Positions 1 through 6,464 of a DNA stretch of 6,642 nucleotides are shown in pieces. Origin of the DNA: Promethearchaeota archaeon (GTDB lineage: Archaea; Asgardarchaeota; Lokiarchaeia; Sigynarchaeales; SOKP01); assembly GCA_016839845.1 (NCBI GenBank), contig JAEOTL010000215.1, positions 1 through 6,642 on the forward strand, in the 5' to 3' direction. The translations under genes were made by a program, and so were the position numbers. The notes beneath the pieces are model-generated. The model was not told the DNA's origin. It searched no databases and saw only the letters and a program-made list of their open reading frames with translations. Numbering within the stretch: position 1 is the first letter of the stretch; every line of letters starts with the position of its first letter.

Positions 1-1655
1 CCTATTATCAAGCCTATTTTTTCAGAAATTTTAACAGCCAAGTTATCAGGTTCTAGTTTGCTTAATGATTGAATCTTTCTTAGAGCTTCTACTTGACAAC
101 CAAGAGCAACTACAACTGCACTTTTTATTTCTTCATCTTTTATTAAATCTCTACAAATTGATAAGGTAGGAGATAAAGCATATTTAGAAGATGCAAAATT
201 CTTTAGTTGATCAGGATCTTTCACTATGGTAGGAATAGGCTTCCAGTTCTCGTCCCTTCCATTTACTACTACTGCGTCAAAAATTTTCTTTTCTAAACAG
301 AATTTTAAAAGAGCTGTTGTAAACCCTCCACTTTGAGCTCTATTTAATATTTCAGGATCACTTGATCTAGATTGGAAGACTTCAATTTTAGGTCCAAAAT
401 CTATATCATCAATTTTATGTGAAAAGTTTTGAGGGAGAAGTGTTGTTCTAGGACAGACCGTTATACATAAACCACAATTAACACAACCCTTTCTCGGAAC
501 AGCTCTTTCAGATTCCATAGATATGCAATCTGAAGGGCAGACAGCCGCACACATTCCACAACCACTACAAAGATCCATTCTTTGAAGCCAAGATGTATTG
601 TAGTTAAGAAAGAGCTTGCATTCACCACATAAGTTTTCATCGATATCAGCAACTAATCTAATATCTTTTTTGTCAGCAAGTTCATTTAATTTCCTTATTG
701 ACAATCCAGAAAAATCAGAAATTCTTTCATAACTTTTTCTTTTCATGTAGACCTCTAAATCATTAAGCATGTTTTGCACAACTGATGTTGTACTAAGAAT
801 CGAAGAGGTACAAACCCCAACAGCCTTAGCTCCCGCTAAAAATCTTTCAATTGCATCTTTTCCATCCATTATCCCTCCAATGCCTATTATAGGGATATTT
901 ACTGATCTGGCTAACTCAATTGTACACCCTACCGCAAACTCTCTTAGTGCAGCACCTGAAACTGCACCAAGACCAGGATATCCTAGCTTTGGTTCACCCG
1001 TCTCAATATCCAATGATGTACTGTATCCAATAGCATCAGTGATGCATACTGCAGCTGCACCTGATTTTTCAGCGGCTTTAGCTAATTCGATTGTATCATT
1101 AGGGGATATCGAAACAGCTCGACCACTAAACTTAACTATTACCTCCATATCAGCAGCTTTTCTAATAGTTGTTATAACTTGAGGTAATGTTTCTCCTTTA
1201 TCCGCAGGGAATCCAGCAGCCCACATAACAGGACATCCTCCAGAACCTGCAATTTCTATGAAATTAATTCCAGCAGAATATAGTGTTTTTACAATACGAA
1301 TTATATCTTCTTCTTTATCGTTAGTCCATGGAGGTGAAGTAGGAAAGTAAACATTTGCAATTATTGGAATATCTCCTTCTTTAGCAATTTTTAATTCCTT
1401 ATCTACCCATCTCTCAAGGGTGAATTCTGAAGCAGCATCAGTATTTAGTATACTATTGGCAGTTTTTGATATGAATCTACTAAATGGCTCAAAAGGCTCT
1501 TTGATTATTGTTTTGGTTGTAGCAGCCCCCCATCCTGCCTCTCCTGCTAGCTTTATGTGTTCCCCAGTGCGAGTGGTTGGACCGGCTTCGAGAATGAAAG
1601 GATTTTTAAGTTCTAATTTTCCAATTTTTACTGATAAATCAACCATTCTACTCAA
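1..1655 (-). CDS. DHODH/PreA-like dehydrogenase fused to 2[4Fe-4S] ferredoxin and FrhB-like domain (3' partial)
   Basis: One uninterrupted frame of 551 codons runs off the left edge, so the C-terminus is missing. Residues about 5-305 form an FMN TIM barrel of the dihydroorotate/dihydropyrimidine dehydrogenase class. Visible signs are NPFILEAGP near the start, the TKT lysine (K48), a CP motif with C141, VKFS (K175), and the phosphate-binding GIGGI at 258-262 followed by a LAGAKAVGV segment. Residues 363-402 hold two CxxCxxCxxxCP clusters (C363, 366, 369, 373 and C391, 394, 397, 401). From about residue 425 the protein resembles FrhB/FdhB, with SGGFTTALL at 442, SKYALSP at 490 and GCQVEALRK at 519. 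The likely role is a cytoplasmic flavo-iron-sulfur oxidoreductase passing electrons from FMN through the ferredoxin to a flavin/F420 site. The substrate is unknown. The TTG start at 1655 is preferred over ATG at 1646 because GGGAGG lies 5 nt before the TTG but 14 nt before the ATG. Confidence 0.88.
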   Translation of the reverse strand, partial: MSRMVDLSVKIGKLELKNPFILEAGPTTRTGEHIKLAGEAGWGAATTKTIIKEPFEPFSRFISKTANSILNTDAASEFTLERWVDKELKIAKEGDIPIIANVYFPTSPPWTNDKEEDIIRIVKTLYSAGINFIEIAGSGGCPVMWAAGFPADKGETLPQVITTIRKAADMEVIVKFSGRAVSISPNDTIELAKAAEKSGAAAVCITDAIGYSTSLDIETGEPKLGYPGLGAVSGAALREFAVGCTIELARSVNIPIIGIGGIMDGKDAIERFLAGAKAVGVCTSSILSTTSVVQNMLNDLEVYMKRKSYERISDFSGLSIRKLNELADKKDIRLVADIDENLCGECKLFLNYNTSWLQRMDLCSGCGMCAAVCPSDCISMESERAVPRKGCVNCGLCITVCPRTTLLPQNFSHKIDDIDFGPKIEVFQSRSSDPEILNRAQSGGFTTALLKFCLEKKIFDAVVVNGRDENWKPIPTIVKDPDQLKNFASSKYALSPTLSICRDLIKDEEIKSAVVVALGCQVEALRKIQSLSKLEPDNLAVKISEKIGLII

Positions 1656-1660
1656 ATTAA

Positions 1661-1666
1661 CCTCCC
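1661..1666 (-). promoter_or_regulatory. Strong Shine-Dalgarno of the fusion dehydrogenase
   Basis: GGGAGG on the minus strand ends 5 nt before the TTG at 1655. The match is strong and its spacing decides the start: the in-frame ATG at 1646 would be 14 nt away, longer than usual. Initiation at TTG adds three residues (M-S-R) before that methionine. Confidence 0.7.
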
Positions 1667-1704
1667 TTTTTTACAACGTATAAATGTTTTCACACAATGT
1701 TTGT

Positions 1705-1716
1705 CACATATTTAAT
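1705..1716 (-). promoter_or_regulatory. Candidate TATA box for the fusion dehydrogenase
   Basis: On the minus strand this reads ATTAAATATGTG. Archaeal initiation about 25-27 nt downstream would fall near 1685, giving a leader of about 30 nt that contains the GGGAGG ribosome-binding site. A second AT-rich match (CATTTATACG, 1686-1677) is closer to the gene, but its transcript would begin at about the start codon and exclude the strong Shine-Dalgarno, so I prefer the distal box. This is an inference from spacing only. Confidence 0.4.
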
Positions 1717-1743
1717 CATTGAATAATTTAACTATGTTTAAAC

Positions 1744-1754
1744 TTACATATATG
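1744..1754 (+). promoter_or_regulatory. Candidate TATA box for dphB
   Basis: TTACATATATG is centred about 29 nt before the ATG at 1779. Transcription would then start at or just before the start codon, giving a leaderless or nearly leaderless mRNA. No Shine-Dalgarno-like sequence precedes the ATG, which agrees with this. Together with the minus-strand box at 1705-1716 it makes the 1656-1778 interval a divergent promoter region. Confidence 0.5.
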
Positions 1755-1778
1755 CAAGACAATTTCTAGAAAGATTAA

Positions 1779-2828
1779 ATGTGCCCTATATTTTTTATTG
1801 GACTGGGACTACATATAAACGGTATATCTAAAATTGGGCAAGAGATTGCAAATAATTCTGATTTTATTTACTTAGATGCCTACACAAGTCCACTATCTAA
1901 ACAAGATATTTCCTCAATTCAAAAATTAATCAAGAAGAACGTCAAAATAATTAATAGAGAATTTTTAGAAGACAGTAGAACTATTTTAAATCAAGCAAAG
2001 CAAAATGATGTATCTTTACTGGTTTATGGAGATCCAATGATAGCTACAACCCATACTGAGATCAGAATCAGAGCAGAAAGAAGTGGAATAAAAACAAGAA
2101 TTATTCATAACTCATCAATACTAAGTGCCTTGTCTGGAGAAACAGGTCTCCATGCCTATAATTTCGGAAAACCTGTAACTATTACAAACTCAGCTTCTAC
2201 ACCCAAAATTACTGCCTATGAAGTTATCTATCAGAACCTTATAAGAAACCTTCATACAATAGTTCTTCTTGAGTACGATTACTCTAATAATTTTTTCGTT
2301 AGTCCCAACCAAGGTTTGGAATCTTTACTAAAGACAGAACAAGATCTAAAATATGGAATTTTCGATTTTGATACCTTTATTATAGTTGCATCTAGGATAG
2401 GAAACCATCAATCTATGAAGGGAGGAAAACTACTAGGATTGCTTAAAAAAAATTTTGGGGAACCCCCCCATACTGTGATTATCCCTGGAAAACTCCATTT
2501 TACTGAAGTTGACTCTTTGAAAACAATTCTGAAAATTAATGGAAAAGATATTTCAGATAATTCATTAAAAGCTAAACCTATTGGATTTACAATGGTCAAT
2601 AAATATGTTAAAAACGCAAGAGATGCACTTTCAAAGGCCAGATCTAAGGGTGAACAAGAAGGAAAGATCCATTTAGAAAATCTTTTCGAAAATGTGGATT
2701 GTTATCTGTCAGACGCTGAAAGATTTCTAAATCAAGGAAAATATGAATTAGCAATATTAAGTATAGGTTACGCTGAAGGACTTCTAGACGCTCTTAGGTT
2801 TATTGGAGAGTTAGAAATTAGATGGTAA
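1779..2828 (+). CDS. dphB: Diphthine synthase (DphB) with C-terminal DUF357-like domain
   Basis: This is the SAM-dependent methyltransferase of diphthamide biosynthesis. It methylates the modified histidine of archaeal elongation factor 2 in the cytoplasm. The N-terminus (FFIGLGLH, residues 5-12) is the family's first strand and loop. GDPMIATTH at 84-92 is the cofactor-binding motif. SSILSA at 112-117, GLHAYNFGKPVTI at 123-135 and PHTVIIPGKLHF at 230-241 are also hallmark segments. DphB is usually about 265 residues, while this protein has 349. The extra 75-80 residues are helical and include a stretch of the DUF357 type (YLSDAERFLNQGKYELAI, 309-326, then YAEGLLDALRFIG), so I read it as a fusion. 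The start has no Shine-Dalgarno and is probably leaderless. ribL follows 54 nt downstream on the same strand, so co-transcription is possible. Confidence 0.92.
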   Translation: MCPIFFIGLGLHINGISKIGQEIANNSDFIYLDAYTSPLSKQDISSIQKLIKKNVKIINREFLEDSRTILNQAKQNDVSLLVYGDPMIATTHTEIRIRAERSGIKTRIIHNSSILSALSGETGLHAYNFGKPVTITNSASTPKITAYEVIYQNLIRNLHTIVLLEYDYSNNFFVSPNQGLESLLKTEQDLKYGIFDFDTFIIVASRIGNHQSMKGGKLLGLLKKNFGEPPHTVIIPGKLHFTEVDSLKTILKINGKDISDNSLKAKPIGFTMVNKYVKNARDALSKARSKGEQEGKIHLENLFENVDCYLSDAERFLNQGKYELAILSIGYAEGLLDALRFIGELEIRW

Positions 2829-2844
2829 TTAAGAATAGAAATGT

Positions 2845-2854
2845 CTTTTAAGTT
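2845..2854 (+). promoter_or_regulatory. Weak TATA-like box before ribL
   Basis: CTTTTAAGTT lies about 34 nt before the ATG at 2883, in the 54-nt gap after dphB. It could give ribL its own start of transcription near 2875. The match is weak, and read-through from dphB is equally possible. Confidence 0.25.
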
Positions 2855-2882
2855 GAATTAGTTTGAAGCTGTCACGAGAAAT

Positions 2883-3524
2883 ATGAACACCCAAAACACC
2901 TCATCGCTTAAAAAGAAATTAATCAATGCGATATACTGTAACAGTATTCTTGGATTAAAAAATGATAATGGTCAATTAGCTCAAATATTGAATGTCAACC
3001 AACAAACCATAAAAGATTTGGGCAAATTGATGGAAAAACAGGGCTTAATATCAAAAAGCTATGATACTCGCTGTCTTACCCCCAAAGGCAGATCTAAAAT
3101 AAAAGTTGTATTAACGGGAGGTGTTTTTGATATAATCCATCCAGGTCATATTTTCGTGTTAAAATCTGCGAAGAAACTTGGGGATTTCTTGATAGTTGTT
3201 ATTGCAACAGATAAAAATACAAAAAGAAACAAGGGCCGAAATCCTTTGAATAGGGAAAATCAAAGACTAGAACTTGTGAAATCACTGAAGATGGTAGATC
3301 TAGCAATCATTGGTAGAGAAGGAAAAATTATGGATATAGTATTAAAAATTAGACCTAATATAATAACTCTAGGATATGATCAGAAACATGATGAATCTGC
3401 TTTACTGAAAGAATCCCAATTAAGGGGAATGTCGATAAAGTTCGTAAGACTTGGAACAATGATGCCTAACATCAAAAGTTCTGAAATCATTAAAAATAAT
3501 GCTCATATAATTGAAGAGTTTTAA
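2883..3524 (+). CDS. ribL: Archaeal FAD synthase (RibL-type nucleotidyltransferase) with N-terminal winged helix
   Basis: Residues about 74-205 are a cytidylyltransferase-fold domain of the RibL/TagD kind. The first strand runs into GGVFDIIHPGH, with the catalytic HxGH at 86-89. Other signs are ATDKNTKR at 108-115, NRENQRLELVKSL at 123-135, GYDQ at 164-167 (GPDQ in the Methanocaldococcus enzyme, from memory) and a KSSEII segment at 198-203. RibL transfers AMP from ATP to FMN to make FAD. Residues 1-73 are an added winged helix-turn-helix: the helices fall around GQLAQILNVNQQTIKDLGKL, and LTPKGR (65-70) is the usual wing ending. Stand-alone RibL is about 150 residues, and this protein has 213. 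The catalytic domain has no cysteine, whereas two C-terminal cysteines were reported to matter in Methanocaldococcus RibL. A different nucleotidyltransferase substrate therefore cannot be excluded. No clear Shine-Dalgarno precedes the ATG. Confidence 0.8.
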   Translation: MNTQNTSSLKKKLINAIYCNSILGLKNDNGQLAQILNVNQQTIKDLGKLMEKQGLISKSYDTRCLTPKGRSKIKVVLTGGVFDIIHPGHIFVLKSAKKLGDFLIVVIATDKNTKRNKGRNPLNRENQRLELVKSLKMVDLAIIGREGKIMDIVLKIRPNIITLGYDQKHDESALLKESQLRGMSIKFVRLGTMMPNIKSSEIIKNNAHIIEEF

Positions 3525-3606
3525 ACTCATTAAATAAAAACAAAAACTTTTACTTTAACCAAATTTCTTAAAAATAATATCTCAGATTTATTCAACTTAC
3601 ATTAAA
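3525..3606. other. Convergent AT-rich intergenic gap
   Basis: These 82 nt lie between the 3' ends of ribL (plus) and endonuclease V (minus). The plus strand has short T-rich stretches (ACTTTTACTTTAA, AATTTCTT) that could help archaeal transcription stop. There is no convincing hairpin or long T-run, so I do not call a defined terminator. Confidence 0.35.
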
Positions 3607-4265
3607 TTAATTAATAAAATCAACTTTCTTTTGGATCAATTTTGATAATTTATGAGCCTCCTTAAGTGTCATTAGAGAATATATATAATCAGATCTTATG
3701 AAATTTTCCAAATTATCTATCGTTATTTTATGTCCAGGACTGAGATAATAAATTTTTTTAGAATCTTTAAATGCTATACCAACGATAGAACCATTAATCT
3801 CAATAAAAGCTACTTCTTTATTAAATGAATTTATTTTACCAACAAGAAGAGATTTAGCAACGCCAATTGTAGGTGTATCCAAAACCAAACCAACAAAAAC
3901 TGCTAAACCAGCCCTTCGTGGGTGGGCTATCCCATGGCCATCTACTAATATTAGATCCGGTTTTATGGAAAGAGATTCCACTGACCCCATCACGATAGGC
4001 CCTTCTCTTATAAACAAATAATTAGGAATATATGGAAATGAACAGAAACCAGTAAATTTAGAAACCTCTATTATTTTATTAGTAGAAAAATTCCATAAAA
4101 CCGAAACACCTGTTGCCCTATCACGATTATAAGAAACATCAACTCCGCAAACAAAATTTACATTTTTAAAATCTAAAGGCTCGAGTTTATGACTATCCGC
4201 GATTTTTTGCTGAATTTTAGATAAAAAATTAAGTAAGATTTTATCTAACCCATCTACACCATCAT
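3607..4265 (-). CDS. nfi: Endonuclease V, catalytic residues intact, start codon/frame problem
   Basis: Endonuclease V cleaves at the second phosphodiester 3' of deaminated bases such as hypoxanthine/inosine, in DNA and in some organisms RNA. The open frame contains all family motifs: GVDVSY, the strand-separating PYIP wedge, FIREGP, LVDGHGIAHPRR, GVAKSLLVG and LSPGHK. The three metal-binding acids are present (D in GVDVSY, E in REGP, D in LVDG). The frame is open from 4296 to 3607 but has no ATG, GTG or TTG before a TTG at 4017, which lies inside the protein and would drop the first catalytic Asp and the PYIP wedge. Two tandem ATGs at 4265 and 4262 lie 5 nt after the translin stop but in another frame. 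One extra G after them would give a 219-residue protein beginning MMGVDG, with the acids at 43, 88 and 109, as in Thermotoga EndoV (43, 89, 110). The likely cause is a missing base or a real frameshift. A start at ATC 4239 or ATT 4215 is the alternative. Confidence 0.85.
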
Positions 4266-4270
4266 ATAAT

Positions 4271-4903
4271 TTATTCTTTGGTAGGAACTTTTCTTTTTAT
4301 ATCCCCAATAGTTTTTATTAATTCTGCTCTTCTAATTTCTTCGGTAATTGTTGATCTTACGTCTTCAAGTGAATACCTTGCTACATCTAATTTCCTTTTA
4401 ATTCCGTGAATTACATTATCATAGACTATCAGAGGAGACAACAAAATATACAATTTTTCCATTAAACTGAATAAGGAGGAAGCTTGCTTCGTTTTGCCAT
4501 TTCTTATACTATCATATATTCGTCTTTTTACTTCTCCTATGACATCTAGTATGCCCAAGATATACGCAGAATTACTCACATTAAGATCCTTCCTTGAAGG
4601 CATGGATTTATTATATGCAATGGCATACAATACAGATGCCTCAACATATTCAGTTTCTGGTTGGATCAGATATTTTTTTAAATCATTAATACTTTGACCT
4701 TTTAACTTCTTAAGAAGAGACTGTACTTTCTTTAAAAGCAATTCTGCCTCCTTAGGATTCGATAAATGAACATTCATAATAGCTTTGGCTGAAAAGGAAA
4801 TAACATCTCTTGATTCTTTTAAAAGCTTTTCGCGTTTTATGAGTACTTTTTCTAATTCAATAGTAATATCAGATAAAGAGTTCTCAATACGATTTAACTT
4901 CAT
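4271..4903 (-). CDS. Translin-family protein (archaeal translin/TRAX-like)
   Basis: This 210-residue, nearly all-helical protein belongs to the translin family. Members bind single-stranded nucleic acid and, in the eukaryotic C3PO and archaeal TRAX-like octamers, act as RNases. Family landmarks are KREKLLKESRDVI at 23-35, an ETEYVEA segment at 83-89, YILGILDVIGEVKRR at 114-128 (the family's Y-x-x-G-x-x-D-x-x-G-E-x-x-R block), MEKLY near 148 and the GIKRKLDVAR segment at 167-176. E85, E88 and D120 occupy positions resembling the acidic residues of the TRAX active site, so nuclease activity is plausible but unproven. The ATG at 4903 is the first start after an in-frame TGA, and a TATA-like box sits about 26 nt upstream, suggesting a leaderless mRNA. 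The stop lies 5 nt before the tandem ATGs of endonuclease V, so the two genes probably form one operon. Confidence 0.85.
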   Translation of the reverse strand: MKLNRIENSLSDITIELEKVLIKREKLLKESRDVISFSAKAIMNVHLSNPKEAELLLKKVQSLLKKLKGQSINDLKKYLIQPETEYVEASVLYAIAYNKSMPSRKDLNVSNSAYILGILDVIGEVKRRIYDSIRNGKTKQASSLFSLMEKLYILLSPLIVYDNVIHGIKRKLDVARYSLEDVRSTITEEIRRAELIKTIGDIKRKVPTKE

Positions 4904-4923
4904 AAAATCTAATCATAACTAGT

Positions 4924-4935
4924 CAATAAAATAGG
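4924..4935 (-). promoter_or_regulatory. Candidate TATA box for the translin-endonuclease V operon
   Basis: CCTATTTTATTG on the minus strand is centred about 26 nt before the ATG at 4903. This is the spacing expected if transcription begins at the start codon, as proposed for dphB. No Shine-Dalgarno directly precedes the ATG. A GGAGGGAG further upstream (about 4953-4946) is too distant to serve it. Confidence 0.5.
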
Positions 4936-5036
4936 TTTTGATTAACTCCCTCCATAAATTTTATCAATATAACACTTGTCTATTCTTTTTTAGATTATTT
5001 TATTAGAATAATATACATTGAACTACTAAACACCCA

Positions 5037-6464
5037 TCATTTTGGTTGTAATGATCTGGATAATGCATTTAAGCCCTCGATTATCTCTCGATATCTTTGT
5101 ATGTTACTCAATAAAATATTGAATCTGTAACGGCTGCTTATGGTTTTAACAAATTGATTTACTATGAACTTTTTACGAAGATAAAATTCTCTAAAATATT
5201 TATTTACAGTTGATCCTATTACTTCGATGGGAATTGATGAAAATTCAGACATCCCTATACCAGTTTCCCAATATTTCTCAACATTTAATCCCCGATTATC
5301 CATTTCATTCCAAAGATCAGTACCTGGGAATATATCAAGAAGATTAAACTGAGCAACATCTATATCTAATTGTTGAGCAAAATTCATGGTATTTCTTATT
5401 TCTTCTATAGTTTCATCAGGCGCTCCTACAATAAATGAGCCTACTATGATATCTATACCAGCTTTTCTGGTTTTTTGTACTGCTTCTTTTGTTTGTTGAG
5501 GTGTTATCCTTTTATTATAGTATTCAAGAATTCTTTGATTTGCACTTTCAATACCAAAATATACAAGCTTACAACCAGATTTTGCCATCTCTCTCATCAT
5601 GTCATATGTACATCTATCCACACGTGAATCGCAGAACCATTCAATATCTATTTTTTCTTTCTTTATCTTTTTGCATAGTTCTGAAGTTCTTTTTTGGTTA
5701 AGAGTAAAATTATCATCAACAAATAGGACTTGCTTATATCCTTGGTCTTCAACCATTCTCATTTCATCAATAATAGAATTAACAGATCTACCCCTCCAAA
5801 TGTTATGTAAAAATTTATTACATCCACAAAATCTACATTGAAATGAACAACCTCTTGATGATAGCATGGTCGTAAATTTTTTAGGAGCTACAACTATTCC
5901 AGAAATCATAGAATGATATTCACAACTAAGTAAATTACGATCAGGAAAAGGATATTGATCTATATTTTTAAGTAAAGGCTTTTCTGGCGTTGAAACTATT
6001 CTATCATTTTGTCTAAACACAATCCCCATGACATTATTTAATTTTCCTCCTTTCTCTAAACAATTGACTAATTCTAAAGTAGTATGTTCCCCCTCCCCCT
6101 TCACTATTGCATCTACACAATCATATTTTCCTAGTATCCTCTCAGAGTTAAAGGAAGCATGCATATTTCCAAAGACGACAAAAAGGTTAGGGTTTTCCTT
6201 TTTAGCCATTTGAGCTATTTTAACAGCTGTTTGTGCGGAATTAGTAAGGACTGAAAAACCTAGAATATCCGTATTTTCTTTTTTAATCCAACTCACCGTT
6301 TCATTTAAATTCAAATCAACAGCTGCATGATCAAGAATTGAAACCTTAACTCCATATTTTTTTAAAAAAGACGCAATATAAAGAATTCCAGTAGGAGGCC
6401 AAGAAGCCCGTGCTGTTGTAAATCCAATTTCATAAGGCGAAGGATGAATTAAAGAAACTTTCAT
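5037..6464 (-). CDS. B12-binding-type radical SAM protein of unknown substrate
   Basis: Residues 1-140 form a Rossmann-type cobalamin-binding-like domain: KVSLIHPSP at the start, PPTGILYIASFLKKYG at 23-38, ILGFSVLT at 67-74, FGNMHASF at 98-105, and a KGEGE segment at 122-126 that closes the domain as in BchE-like enzymes. The radical SAM domain follows, with the cluster motif CSFQCRFC (C206, C210, C213). It continues through VDDNFT (249-254), a YFGIESANQRIL segment at 302-313 and the SAM-barrel strand with VGAPDET at 346-352. The enzyme should bind a [4Fe-4S] cluster and SAM and use radical chemistry, possibly C-methylation or ring/bond formation. The substrate cannot be read from sequence. 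Cobalamin use is uncertain because no DxHxxG motif is visible. The usual GGxH is GNMH here. The ATG at 6464 follows an AAAGGT Shine-Dalgarno embedded in a perfect palindrome. The gene appears monocistronic, as a 133-nt gap separates it from translin. Confidence 0.87.
   Translation of the reverse strand: MKVSLIHPSPYEIGFTTARASWPPTGILYIASFLKKYGVKVSILDHAAVDLNLNETVSWIKKENTDILGFSVLTNSAQTAVKIAQMAKKENPNLFVVFGNMHASFNSERILGKYDCVDAIVKGEGEHTTLELVNCLEKGGKLNNVMGIVFRQNDRIVSTPEKPLLKNIDQYPFPDRNLLSCEYHSMISGIVVAPKKFTTMLSSRGCSFQCRFCGCNKFLHNIWRGRSVNSIIDEMRMVEDQGYKQVLFVDDNFTLNQKRTSELCKKIKKEKIDIEWFCDSRVDRCTYDMMREMAKSGCKLVYFGIESANQRILEYYNKRITPQQTKEAVQKTRKAGIDIIVGSFIVGAPDETIEEIRNTMNFAQQLDIDVAQFNLLDIFPGTDLWNEMDNRGLNVEKYWETGIGMSEFSSIPIEVIGSTVNKYFREFYLRKKFIVNQFVKTISSRYRFNILLSNIQRYREIIEGLNALSRSLQPK

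Noticed and set aside
769..1182. 137-codon plus-strand open frame opposite the fusion dehydrogenase
   Set aside because: It is antisense to the conserved FMN barrel, has no ribosome-binding site, and its composition is what the complement of that gene would give. The same holds for 1420-1683 (+) and for the out-of-frame 461-652 (-) over the ferredoxin region.
2446..2468. Homopolymer-rich stretch in dphB (A-run, then GGGG and CCCCCC) as a frameshift site
   Set aside because: The DphB frame continues correctly through it into the conserved PHTVIIPGKLHF segment, so there is no sign of slippage or sequence error.
4494..4697. 67-codon plus-strand open frame inside the translin gene
   Set aside because: It is antisense to conserved translin helices with no recognisable domain or start signal. 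The frames at 2408-2599 (-), 5489-5701 (+), 5599-5841 (+) and 6028-6213 (+) are rejected for the same reason.
4923..4955. Ten-codon minus-strand mini-ORF (MEGVNQNLFY) overlapping GGAGGGAG upstream of translin
   Set aside because: The Shine-Dalgarno-like string is inside the mini-ORF itself and no start codon follows it at useful spacing. If translin is leaderless, this sequence is upstream of the transcript. I see no support for a leader peptide.
4990..5015. ATTATT...AATAAT inverted repeat downstream of the radical SAM gene as a terminator
   Set aside because: The stem is only A-T pairs, and no T-run follows on the minus strand. In an interval this AT-rich such symmetry is expected by chance.
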